Source: a virus. From it: DNA of 22,354 bases. This document shows, piece by piece, positions 1-6,025 of this stretch; positions within the stretch are counted from its first letter, which is position 1; each line of letters starts with the position of its first letter. The notes below the pieces were generated by a model. That model did no database searches. It was not told the DNA's origin and worked only from the letters and a program-made list of their open reading frames with translations. The stretch spans positions 1 through 22,354 of the IMG/VR virus record IMGVR_UViG_3300012351_000029, one strand, 5' to 3'. The position numbers were made by a program, and so were the translations under genes.

Positions 1-180
1 CACGCCCTCTCCTCCATCAGCGAGTGCTACCAGTTGCAGTGTGAGATTCACGAGTTGCAGGCCATCCTGAGCGATTGGGACGCCTATGTAGCGATAGAGA
101 TTACCAGGAAGGCCGTGGCGCGCGCTATTGCTGACATACCGGCGCAGATCCGTCGAGCAAGCGGGCGGAATGCGCATTGA
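1..180 (+). CDS. C-terminal end of an upstream head gene (partial)
   Basis: The frame is open from the first base and stops at TGA 178-180, giving the last 59 residues of a protein that starts outside the window. The visible part is helical and polar, with a Cys-rich patch near its start and an Arg/Ala-rich tail. I do not recognise a family. Its place directly before a scaffold-like gene and the major capsid gene suggests a head gene (portal, protease or head morphogenesis protein), by gene order only. The next gene begins 26 bases after its stop, so the two are probably co-transcribed. Confidence 0.6.
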   Translation, partial: HALSSISECYQLQCEIHELQAILSDWDAYVAIEITRKAVARAIADIPAQIRRASGRNAH

Positions 181-206
181 CTTTCAGGAAGGAATGGATT
201 ACAATT

Positions 207-893
207 ATGCCAGAACCTACAAATCCCTCATCCGGTGCGGGCGCGACGCCTGGCACCGGATCACCCGCGACGGGTACCCCCGCCTCGCCTGGTGCGACGC
301 CAGCGCAGGCCGCTCTTACGCTTGAGGAAGCGTTGAAGAAGATTGCTGAGTTGGAATTGCACGCCTCCAACAAGACCGAGGAAGCAACGCGTCATGGCGC
401 CAAACTGACCGCCGCTGAAAAAGAACTCGCCGCCTACAAAGCAGCAGAGCAAGCGGCCAGAGATGCACAGATGAGCGAGTTGCAAAAGGCGCAAAAGCAG
501 GCCGCCGAGTTGCAAGAGCAGCATGACCAACTGGCCGCCGAACTCGTGACGGCGCGTGTCAATCAGGACGTGGCGAAGTATGCGGGCAAACTCAATTTCC
601 TTGTTGCGCCCGACCTGCTTGCAAAGCTGATCGATTGGGAGGCCGTGGAATTTGACGATGCGACGGGCAAACCAACCAACGTCGAAAAGCTCTTAGAAAA
701 GCTGGCAAAGAACGCGCCCGAACTGGTGAAACCTGCTCCTGGACAACAGCAGCAACAAGGCGCGCCGCCCATTCCTGGCATGAGTCCAGACCGCGCGGCG
801 TATGGCCGCTCATCTATCCAGCCGCCGGGGGGGCGCATCCCGGGCAAAATACCGACACTCGATGATTACTTTCAGGGGAAGGGGAGACCCTGA
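207..893 (+). CDS. Scaffold-like / minor head protein (GP20-like)
   Basis: A 228-residue protein probably acting as an internal scaffold during procapsid assembly. Residues 1-40 are rich in Pro, Gly, Thr and Ala. Residues about 42-125 form a long charged Glu/Lys/Ala/Gln helix typical of a coiled coil, followed by a compact region, a run of five glutamines near residue 185 and a Pro/Gly-rich tail. This composition and the position immediately before the major capsid gene match phage scaffolds and GP20-type minor structural proteins. I place the start at ATG 207 (MPEPTN); a purine-rich AGGAAGGA lies somewhat far upstream, so an in-frame TTG at 177 is possible. The scaffold role is inferred from composition and order, not from a conserved motif. 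Confidence 0.6.
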   Translation: MPEPTNPSSGAGATPGTGSPATGTPASPGATPAQAALTLEEALKKIAELELHASNKTEEATRHGAKLTAAEKELAAYKAAEQAARDAQMSELQKAQKQAAELQEQHDQLAAELVTARVNQDVAKYAGKLNFLVAPDLLAKLIDWEAVEFDDATGKPTNVEKLLEKLAKNAPELVKPAPGQQQQQGAPPIPGMSPDRAAYGRSSIQPPGGRIPGKIPTLDDYFQGKGRP

Positions 894-913
894 GCCTGAC
901 CGATTGAACGTCT

Positions 914-940
914 TGTCTCTACCGTCGTGAGACAGAAGAG
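914..940 (+). promoter_or_regulatory. 5'-UTR hairpin with Shine-Dalgarno, copy 1 (capsid gene)
   Basis: A stem TGTCTC/GAGACA (914-919 with 929-934) closes over a loop holding CCGTCGT and is followed at once by AGAAGAGAG, the ribosome binding site of the capsid gene. The segment CCGTCGTGAGACAGAAG is nearly the same as elements before the tail tube gene (5999) and the fibre-like gene (17773). In this copy the stem partner has shifted but the pairing potential is kept. Confidence 0.6.
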
Positions 941-951
941 AGAGCACACTT

Positions 952-2016
952 ATGGCTATTGGTGCCGGGACCTTCACGCTTGCCGACTACGCGCTGTACT
1001 CCAACAATCCAGCCGTGCAAGCTATCAGTATGTCCCTGATCGATTATGGGAATGTCGCACAGGACATTCCGCTGGTAACCAAAGAATCGCTGATTGCAAA
1101 CGGCGTGCGCTTTGAGGGGAACGTGCCCGCTGACAACTGGGTACCGCTCAACTCCGAGGGTATCTCGGTGCACGCCCAACCAACGCCCTTCAGCGAGCAG
1201 GTCTACATCTTCCGCGAATACGTGGATGTCGACAAATATATCCTCAAAGATAAAAACCAGATCACCGACCCGCGCGCCTCACAGACCAAGATGGTGCTGA
1301 AGGGCCTGACGTACGGCTTCAACTACAAATACTTCAAGAATGACCACATCACCGGCGATGTCAACGCGCCGGTGGGTCTGCGTGCGCGCATCGATGACGC
1401 GGCGTCTGCCAACAAGTTTGGCGTGCGTCCAGAAAACAAGATCGACTGTGGCGGCGCGGCGGCCGACATCTCGTTTGCGGGCGTCACCGCGAAAACCGGC
1501 GCCGCCTTCTTTGAAATGCTTGATCTCCTGTTGTGGAGCGTCGATAGCCCTACTGGCGCGGGCGTCGTGCTCTACATGAACGATTATGTCAACCGGCGCA
1601 TCAACTCGGTGATCAAGTTTATGGGGACATCCGGCGGTTTCGATCAGGGCAAAGACCAGTTCGACCGCACCTTTGATAAATACAGGAGCGCGATCATCCG
1701 TGACCCTGGCGTCAAAGCCGACCAATCGACGCGCATACTTGCGGGCAATGCCATTGCAGCCGGGTCCGGCTCTGTGGGGGAAACAGCAGCTGGGCTTGAC
1801 TCTACCGGCGCCTCTGCCAACTTTGCGAGTATCTACGCCGTCAACTACGGCACCGATCACTTCATGGGCTGGCAGATGACCGATGGTCCCGATGTGAACG
1901 ATCTCGGAATGATCAACAACGGCACCATTTACCGGACCGTGATTGACTGGGCCGTTGGCCTGATGAACCAGAGCACGCGCTCCATTGGCCGTTTGTACGA
2001 CATCAAGATAGGTTGA
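952..2016 (+). CDS. Major capsid protein, HK97-fold
   Basis: A 354-residue protein that would form the icosahedral shell. Its length, single-domain layout and position after the scaffold-like gene fit HK97-fold capsid proteins. Visible traits are the N-terminal ADYAL...NNPAVQAISMSLIDYGNVAQDIPL segment, a central Gly/Ala-rich region, and a C-terminal stretch ending in FMGWQMTDGPDVNDL and DIKIG. No large N-terminal scaffold domain is fused, consistent with the separate scaffold-like gene. The start is fixed by ATG 952 with AGAAGAGAG upstream, placed behind a hairpin shared with two other genes. The last codons are followed by a tandem copy of the same terminus (see the repeat entry). Confidence 0.8.
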   Translation: MAIGAGTFTLADYALYSNNPAVQAISMSLIDYGNVAQDIPLVTKESLIANGVRFEGNVPADNWVPLNSEGISVHAQPTPFSEQVYIFREYVDVDKYILKDKNQITDPRASQTKMVLKGLTYGFNYKYFKNDHITGDVNAPVGLRARIDDAASANKFGVRPENKIDCGGAAADISFAGVTAKTGAAFFEMLDLLLWSVDSPTGAGVVLYMNDYVNRRINSVIKFMGTSGGFDQGKDQFDRTFDKYRSAIIRDPGVKADQSTRILAGNAIAAGSGSVGETAAGLDSTGASANFASIYAVNYGTDHFMGWQMTDGPDVNDLGMINNGTIYRTVIDWAVGLMNQSTRSIGRLYDIKIG

Positions 2017-2034
2017 CGACATCAAAATCGGCTA
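1997..2034 (+). repeat. 19-bp tandem duplication of the capsid gene 3' end
   Basis: Bases 1997-2015 and 2016-2034 are adjacent imperfect copies (15 of 19 identical). Both encode ...DIKIG followed by a stop: TGA in the first copy, TAA in the second. The 19-base offset puts the second copy out of frame, so it is now an untranslated relic of an older terminus or the product of slippage. Confidence 0.8.
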
Positions 2035-2052
2035 AGTGAAAGGGACAAAACG

Positions 2053-2523
2053 ATGCCAACACAAGAGACACCGCCGGTAGAGATGAAAATGCAACCGGAG
2101 GAGTTCGCAGAGTTGCGCGCGCGAGTGGCCGTGATCGCACAGCAGGACATACACCTGGGCCGCGTGCTTGACCTGCTCGTACTGCACCTGGGACACGCGC
2201 ACGGACTTGACCCGACGCGAGAGGACGCGCGCCTTGTTGCTAAGGCCAAAGAAGACGCCCGTGCCGCCGAAGATGCGCGCCTGAAAGACGAAGCCGACGC
2301 CCGCGCCAAACTTCGGACAGCGGAGGATGCGCAATCACGCACACCGTCTGAGCAGGAAGCGTTACTTGCCCGGCGCGCGGCAGAGGATGCGCAGATCAAG
2401 GCCGATGCCGATGCCCTCGCAAAGGCGCGCGAGGAAGAAGACCGATCAGCCAATGCACCGGATAACGTCGCGGTCGCTCCTGTGGTTGAGCCGGAAGCGC
2501 CGCTTGGGGAGACGCCCGCATGA
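2053..2523 (+). CDS. Coiled-coil protein downstream of capsid gene, unknown role
   Basis: A 156-residue protein starting at ATG 2053 with AAAGGGAC upstream. Residues 1-55 look like a small folded domain (LRARVAVIAQQDIHLGRVLDLLVLHLG). Residues about 58-135 are a continuous charged helix built from repeats of the pattern K/REDARxxEDARxKxEADA, a clear coiled coil. The tail is acidic and Pro/Val-rich. It ends by overlapping the next gene (ATGA at 2520), so translation is probably coupled. I recognise no family; a structural or assembly role is inferred from position between capsid and connector genes. Confidence 0.6.
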   Translation: MPTQETPPVEMKMQPEEFAELRARVAVIAQQDIHLGRVLDLLVLHLGHAHGLDPTREDARLVAKAKEDARAAEDARLKDEADARAKLRTAEDAQSRTPSEQEALLARRAAEDAQIKADADALAKAREEEDRSANAPDNVAVAPVVEPEAPLGETPA

Positions 2524-2690
2524 CCCAGCAGCAATTTAATGTGCTTGATACGCTGATCGTCTCGCGGGTTGGCATCAGCGACCAGAAGGAGTTAGCCATC
2601 CTGGCCGCGCTGGCCATTGGTCTGGCGCAATCGCTCAGTTTGACCGCATCAACACAGCTTCAGACGCTGGCACTACAGGTCTGGGGATAG
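2520..2690 (+). CDS. Small hypothetical head-region protein (56 aa)
   Basis: The ATG overlaps the previous stop (ATGA), a standard sign of coupled translation, and the frame runs 56 residues to TAG 2688-2690. The product is mostly helical, with a polar start (MTQQQFNVLDTL) and an Ala/Leu-rich stretch (ELAILAALAIGLAQSLSL) that could be a short amphipathic or membrane-associated helix. No family is recognised. The next gene starts nine bases later with its own GGAGAAAA binding site. Confidence 0.55.
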   Translation: MTQQQFNVLDTLIVSRVGISDQKELAILAALAIGLAQSLSLTASTQLQTLALQVWG

Positions 2691-2699
2691 GAGAAAATC

Positions 2700-3107
2700 A
2701 TGCCAACCGATGCATTAATCGCTTTGCAGGCCAGCGTCACAAAAACTGCCTCGTTTTCGGGCGCGGCACTCATCCTACCAGGGGGCACACCCAGGCGCGG
2801 CATGTGGGCGCGCGTGATATACAGCGCCGCAACCCAGGCGTCCGGCTCCGGTGTGTGGACGTTTTCCGTGGACGCCTGTTACGATGGAATCCCAACACTC
2901 TGGCGCGCGGATTTTCTCGGTGACCCGCCCATCACGCTTACGGCGTCAGCACAAGCCGGAGAATTATACATACCCTTCAATGTTCAACCTACAGTCGTAT
3001 CTGGTGTAATTACTGCTCCACAAATACGATTGTCAGCTACGTTATCGGGTTCGCCCACAACTCCAACTATTACATATCAGGGAGATATTGTATTAGTCAA
3101 GCCGTAG
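2700..3107 (+). CDS. Beta-rich structural protein, possible capsid decoration
   Basis: A 135-residue protein rich in Ser, Thr, Ala and Gly with alternating hydrophobic strands (SGVWTFSVDACYDG, TPTITYQGDIVLV). That is typical of small beta-sandwich virion proteins such as decoration or minor fibre proteins. ATG 2700 follows ATAGGAGAAAATC. The last 150 bases or so are clearly more A+T-rich than the start of the gene and resemble the adjoining endonuclease gene. The stop lies two bases from the stop of the antisense GIY-YIG gene, so the pair is convergent. The function is inferred from position and composition only. Confidence 0.55.
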   Translation: MPTDALIALQASVTKTASFSGAALILPGGTPRRGMWARVIYSAATQASGSGVWTFSVDACYDGIPTLWRADFLGDPPITLTASAQAGELYIPFNVQPTVVSGVITAPQIRLSATLSGSPTTPTITYQGDIVLVKP

Positions 3108-3108
3108 A

Positions 3109-3819
3109 TTATAAGTGTAGTTCGTCAGGGAAGCGGGCTTTGTAGCCTTTATGACTCATCTTGCTCCCCTTAGCAACATGCATGAGATTGGAACGATCAA
3201 GATGATGCTCTTTGCAGAATTGCCTGATACCATAAATCGTTTGCTCAGTCCCATCAGGCGCGGTAACGATAAGGGCTTTCGTGTTGGTTCTCCCCAGCCT
3301 CATTTTCTCAAGAGTTTCAGGCGAGGCTTTCTTACCAAGCCTGGACTGTCTGACTTTCTCACGATGTTCAGGGGTGTGCTTCCTGCCAAGCCCGATGGTG
3401 CTGAGCAATTTGCAGGTTTCAGGCGAGGCTTTCTTGCCGGTATGGTTGGTATTGCCACGCCGGGCGGCGCTCAATTTCTCACGGGTAGCGGGCGAGGCTT
3501 TCATGCCCAAGCAAGAGCCAGCAACGCGGGCAATATTAAAGCCGCGCTTCCCAAAGGGCTTGTATCGATCAAGCCAGTATTGTTCACGCGCGGTCAGGGA
3601 CATGGGAAGAACAAGTTCGATCACTTCAAAGGTGAATGCATCAGGGCCATACTTGTTGAAAGCATGTTGCAGTATCAGATTGCCGTGCTGGTTTCGCCGA
3701 AGCTCGCTAAAATGGCTTGTTTTGCGTTTGCGCAAGTTGACGGCGCTTCCAATGTAGAACTTGCCATTGATCGTGTTGGTAATGCGGTAGATACCCGACG
3801 TGTTGGGTATAGAGGTCAC
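3109..3819 (-). CDS. GIY-YIG homing endonuclease with NUMOD3 repeats
   Basis: A 236-residue free-standing homing endonuclease that would cut a specific DNA site and spread its own gene by recombination. The GIY-YIG domain spans residues about 7-95: SGIYRI and FYIGSA motifs, an Arg-rich NLRKR helix, and the acidic LTAREQYWLDRY segment that should carry the metal-binding Glu. Four NUMOD3-like DNA-binding repeats follow (G-K/R-K-A/H-S/T-P-x-x-x-x-K at residues about 105-185). The C-terminus has a helix-turn-helix-like IYGIRQFCKEHHLDRSNL. GTG 3819 is preceded by AAAGGAG at good spacing, held in the loop of a CTAAC/GTTAG hairpin. It lies antisense between two late genes with its own promoter and structured leader, so it need not be read with the late operon. 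Confidence 0.9.
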   Translation of the reverse strand: MTSIPNTSGIYRITNTINGKFYIGSAVNLRKRKTSHFSELRRNQHGNLILQHAFNKYGPDAFTFEVIELVLPMSLTAREQYWLDRYKPFGKRGFNIARVAGSCLGMKASPATREKLSAARRGNTNHTGKKASPETCKLLSTIGLGRKHTPEHREKVRQSRLGKKASPETLEKMRLGRTNTKALIVTAPDGTEQTIYGIRQFCKEHHLDRSNLMHVAKGSKMSHKGYKARFPDELHL

Positions 3820-3851
3820 TTTCTAACTCCTTTGGTTAGTACCTTGTTGTG

Positions 3852-3914
3852 TGTTGCCAGGAAGTCAAGGTCACTTCTCTTCGAGCGGGGTAATTACTCC
3901 CTCTCTAGGCAACA
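3852..3914 (-). ncRNA. Structured three-way-junction leader, copy A (GIY-YIG gene)
   Basis: Read on the minus strand, stem P1 is TGTTGCC/GGCAACA (3914-3908 with 3858-3852). P2 is a 23-nt hairpin at 3905-3883 with loop AGTAATTA. P3 is GAAGT/ACTTC at 3877-3861 with loop GACCTTG. The joining strands are UA, GAAGA and CU. A leader upstream of the HNH gene at 13811 has the same three stems and lengths, joining strands UA, GAAAA and CU, and different stem sequences that still pair. It begins near the predicted transcript start and ends 32 bases before the start codon. No known riboswitch or ribozyme class was recognised. Confidence 0.7.
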
Positions 3915-3919
3915 TGTCT

Positions 3920-3949
3920 ACTATACCATTCTTTCTGAGGGGGTGAAAA
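3920..3949 (-). promoter_or_regulatory. Extended -10 promoter of the GIY-YIG gene
   Basis: On the minus strand, TGG-TATAGT (3928-3920) forms an extended -10, with a weak -35-like TTTTCA (3949-3944) 18 bases upstream. The segment AGAATGGTATA is identical to that before the HNH gene at 13811. Transcription would start about where the structured leader begins. Confidence 0.6.
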
Positions 3950-4567
3950 GTGGCTGTTAGGTCAACTATGGCAAGCCTCATTACAAGCGTGAGGACGCTC
4001 ATCAATGACCCTGCTGGCGCCGCGCAAACCTTCGACGATCAGACCATCCAGGATGTCTTAGATGAGAGCCGTGTGGATGTGTTCAGCGAACAGCTTGTCG
4101 GCAAACCGACGTGGGGCGCTAGCGGCTTTGTCTACCTGGATTATGAAAGCGACCCTGCTATGCGCGGCTGGGAAGATGGCATGATCTTGAAGCAGTTCTT
4201 CACCATCGTGGTTACGCCGTCGCTTATTGAGCCGATTGCGGGGCATTTCTCATTCGCAGCCAATACCTACCCGCCGGTGCATATTACTGGTCGCTTATTC
4301 GACAGATACCGCGCGGCGGCTGACTTGTTGGAGCGTTTGGCCGCCAAATGGATGCTCTCGTATTCGTTTTCCAGCGACGGGCAGAGTTTTCAGCGCGGGC
4401 AGGCGACTCTGCACCTGGAAAAGCGTATCCAGGCGTTGAGGCGTCACCAGCGCGCGGGCACCATCAGCATGACACGCTCAGACACGAATGCAAGCGGGCA
4501 AGGCGCTAGTCTTACAGGGCCGAGGGAGATCGACTATATGGCGTCTGGCAATCCAGGAGGCGGCTAG
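3950..4567 (+). CDS. Head-tail connector-like protein
   Basis: A 205-residue protein beginning at GTG 3950 with GAGGGGG at normal spacing (MAVRSTMASLITSVRTLIND). The N-terminal pattern of a short helical repeat, ...TFDDQTIQDVLDESRVDV..., and a central block (RAAADLLERLAAKWM...SFSSDGQSFQRGQ) resemble gp6-type adaptor proteins that sit below the portal. The C-terminus is Gly/Ser-rich. Its stop overlaps the next start (TAGTG at 4565). The position between head genes and a head-closure-like gene supports a connector role. The assignment rests on order and sequence character rather than a diagnostic motif. Confidence 0.6.
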   Translation: MAVRSTMASLITSVRTLINDPAGAAQTFDDQTIQDVLDESRVDVFSEQLVGKPTWGASGFVYLDYESDPAMRGWEDGMILKQFFTIVVTPSLIEPIAGHFSFAANTYPPVHITGRLFDRYRAAADLLERLAAKWMLSYSFSSDGQSFQRGQATLHLEKRIQALRRHQRAGTISMTRSDTNASGQGASLTGPREIDYMASGNPGGG

Positions 4568-4929
4568 TGCTATCACCTGCTGAACTGGCATCGATGACGG
4601 CCACCGTCGCGGACTCGCTCGATCAGGTACTACCGTACTACAACCCGATAAAGACGCCTGACGGCTCAGGGCACACGACCGAGACGTTAGCCGCTACGCC
4701 CGATCTCATGCTGAGTTGTACCATCAGCAAGCCATCGGTGACGCAACTGACGCTCTATGCCAGTGTGATTGCGGGCAAGCAAGCGCGCAATATGCGCTAT
4801 ATGCCGACCTCGGTGGTGAGGGAAGGCGGTATCGTGGTGTACCAGGGGAAGAACTGGCGCGTCCAACCGCTGGAATGGGCGTCATCGTATAGGGTGGCGT
4901 CCGACGCGCTGATTGTGACGGTGGTCTGA
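4567..4929 (+). CDS. Head-closure (stopper) protein, phage head-tail joining family
   Basis: A 120-residue protein starting at a GTG that overlaps the previous stop. The second half carries the pattern of head-tail joining proteins of the SPP1 gp16 type: RYMPTSVVREGGIVVYQGKN, then WRVQPLEWASSYRVASDALIV, a beta-barrel with an exposed loop. Such proteins close the DNA exit below the connector and dock the tail. It ends in an ATGA overlap with the next gene, so translation is probably coupled. The length is normal for the family. Confidence 0.65.
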   Translation: MLSPAELASMTATVADSLDQVLPYYNPIKTPDGSGHTTETLAATPDLMLSCTISKPSVTQLTLYASVIAGKQARNMRYMPTSVVREGGIVVYQGKNWRVQPLEWASSYRVASDALIVTVV

Positions 4930-5162
4930 TGATGGATTACGAAAACATCAAAGCGATGATCGAAGCGCGCAAAAAGCAATGGCAAAATCAGGCGGAACGG
5001 GCGAAAAGTCTCCAGGCAGAGATGTCCACGCGCGGCGCCTTAGACCCGCTTATCACTGCTTTAGATGCATCGGTAACGGCTTGCGCGGTCATCTTGCAAG
5101 ACCTGGCGACCGCCTATGACATCTACCAGTCGCAATTGCAAGAGAAAGCCAGGGGCGTGTAA
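4929..5162 (+). CDS. Small helical hypothetical protein in the neck operon (77 aa)
   Basis: The start MMDYENIKAM overlaps the previous TGA, and the stop TAA overlaps the next ATG, so this gene sits tightly inside a coupled set. Residues 5-35 are a charged helix (KAMIEARKKQWQNQAERAKS), and the rest is predicted helical (DASVTACAVILQDLATAYDIYQSQLQEKA). No family is recognised. Translational coupling to neck genes on both sides suggests a role in head completion or tail joining. Confidence 0.5.
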   Translation: MMDYENIKAMIEARKKQWQNQAERAKSLQAEMSTRGALDPLITALDASVTACAVILQDLATAYDIYQSQLQEKARGV

Positions 5163-5578
5163 TGGCTGTAGCTGGTTTTAATCACTTTCCGCAAGTCGCA
5201 GCTGCTATGCACGCGGGGCTGTCGGATATCGTGGCGGAAACGACGGTCGATCTGGGTGATGCCATGGTGGCGCAGATCTATGCCAACGGCCAGGTCGCTA
5301 CGGGCTTCATGGTGAGCTCGGTGTACACGGTGACGAAAAATGGCTCGACCTATGGGCAAGCAGGCACACCGCCGGGGGACTCGTACCTCTTGCCAGAAGA
5401 GACGATAGAGGGGGATATGCAGGGCAAAGCGGCGTGCGCTGCCAATTATGGCAAATGGCAGAACGACGGGACACGGTTTCAACCCGCCAGGCCATTTCTC
5501 GAACCGGCGGTGGAACTGATCAACGGCGAATTTCAGACAAAGCTCGCCGGACTTGAGGGACGAATGCATGGCGTCTGA
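5162..5578 (+). CDS. HK97 gp10-like neck / tail-component protein
   Basis: A 138-residue protein placed between the head-closure-like gene and the tail terminator gene, the usual position of HK97 gp10 homologues. It has an N-terminal helix (NHFPQVAAAMHAGLSDIVAET), a central Thr/Gly-rich beta region containing ATGFMVSSVYTVTKNG, and the family-typical end in which an aromatic-Arg-Pro-F segment (TRFQPARPFLEPAVE) leads into a final helix. Proteins of this family join the tail terminator ring to the neck. Its start overlaps the previous stop and its 3' end overlaps the next gene by 11 bases. Confidence 0.65.
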   Translation: MAVAGFNHFPQVAAAMHAGLSDIVAETTVDLGDAMVAQIYANGQVATGFMVSSVYTVTKNGSTYGQAGTPPGDSYLLPEETIEGDMQGKAACAANYGKWQNDGTRFQPARPFLEPAVELINGEFQTKLAGLEGRMHGV

Positions 5579-5993
5579 AGTAGCCATGTGCTACGCCTGG
5601 ATACATTCGGTGTGCGTAGCGGACAGCGCACTCATGGCAGCAAGCACCGGCGGCGTGTGGCAGGGAATGGCAGACATCGGCACGCAACCACCGTTTACGG
5701 TGTACGGCCGGCAATCGGACATCGATGTGGATACCGTGAACAAGATACGGCTGTGGGCGAGTATTTTAGTGCAAATCAAAGCCGTGGGGCCAGCAGCCCA
5801 GTGGGCGGCGCTGGTGATTATCGCCGATCGCATCGATGCGCTGTTCGGAAATGTGCGCAGCGTCGGCATATCAGGAGGCGGCGTGATTTCCAGCACGCGC
5901 GAGCAAGAAATCGCGATGGATGACCCGCCCATCGCTGGCGCGGGCTGGACAAACTTAGGTGGGTTGTACCGCATCGCACTGAAGGGCAACTAA
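5568..5993 (+). CDS. Tail terminator / tail completion protein
   Basis: A 141-residue protein between the gp10-like and tail tube genes, where the tail terminator is normally encoded. This protein caps the growing tail tube. I choose ATG 5568 (MASEVAM), which overlaps the preceding gene; an in-frame TTG at 5553 is less likely. Visible traits are an N-terminal helix, a beta region (FTVYGRQSDIDVDTVNKIRLWASILVQ) and a C-terminal beta stretch ending in GWTNLGGLYRIAL. The assignment depends mainly on order and length. Confidence 0.55.
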   Translation: MASEVAMCYAWIHSVCVADSALMAASTGGVWQGMADIGTQPPFTVYGRQSDIDVDTVNKIRLWASILVQIKAVGPAAQWAALVIIADRIDALFGNVRSVGISGGGVISSTREQEIAMDDPPIAGAGWTNLGGLYRIALKGN

Positions 5994-5998
5994 TACTA

Positions 5999-6019
5999 CT
6001 GTCGTGATGACAGAAGGAG
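5999..6019 (+). promoter_or_regulatory. 5'-UTR hairpin with Shine-Dalgarno, copy 2 (tail tube gene)
   Basis: CTGTC (5999-6003) pairs with GACAG (6009-6013) over loop GTGAT, followed at once by AAGGAG and, six bases on, the tail tube ATG. The core matches the elements before the capsid gene and the fibre-like gene at 17800. Confidence 0.65.
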
Positions 6020-6025
6020 CATGAT

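Noticed and set aside
1279-2025. Leftward 248-codon frame opposite the capsid gene
   Set aside because: His/Val/Asp-rich shadow of a well-supported capsid gene.
3852-3914. Leader three-way junction as a hammerhead ribozyme
   Set aside because: GAARA resembles the GAAA strand, but the CUGANGA strand is absent: the other joining strands are only UA and CU.
3151-3960. Long rightward open frame (about 269 codons) across the GIY-YIG gene
   Set aside because: It is the complement of a clear GIY-YIG/NUMOD3 gene, has no ribosome binding site and would overlap the next gene's signals.
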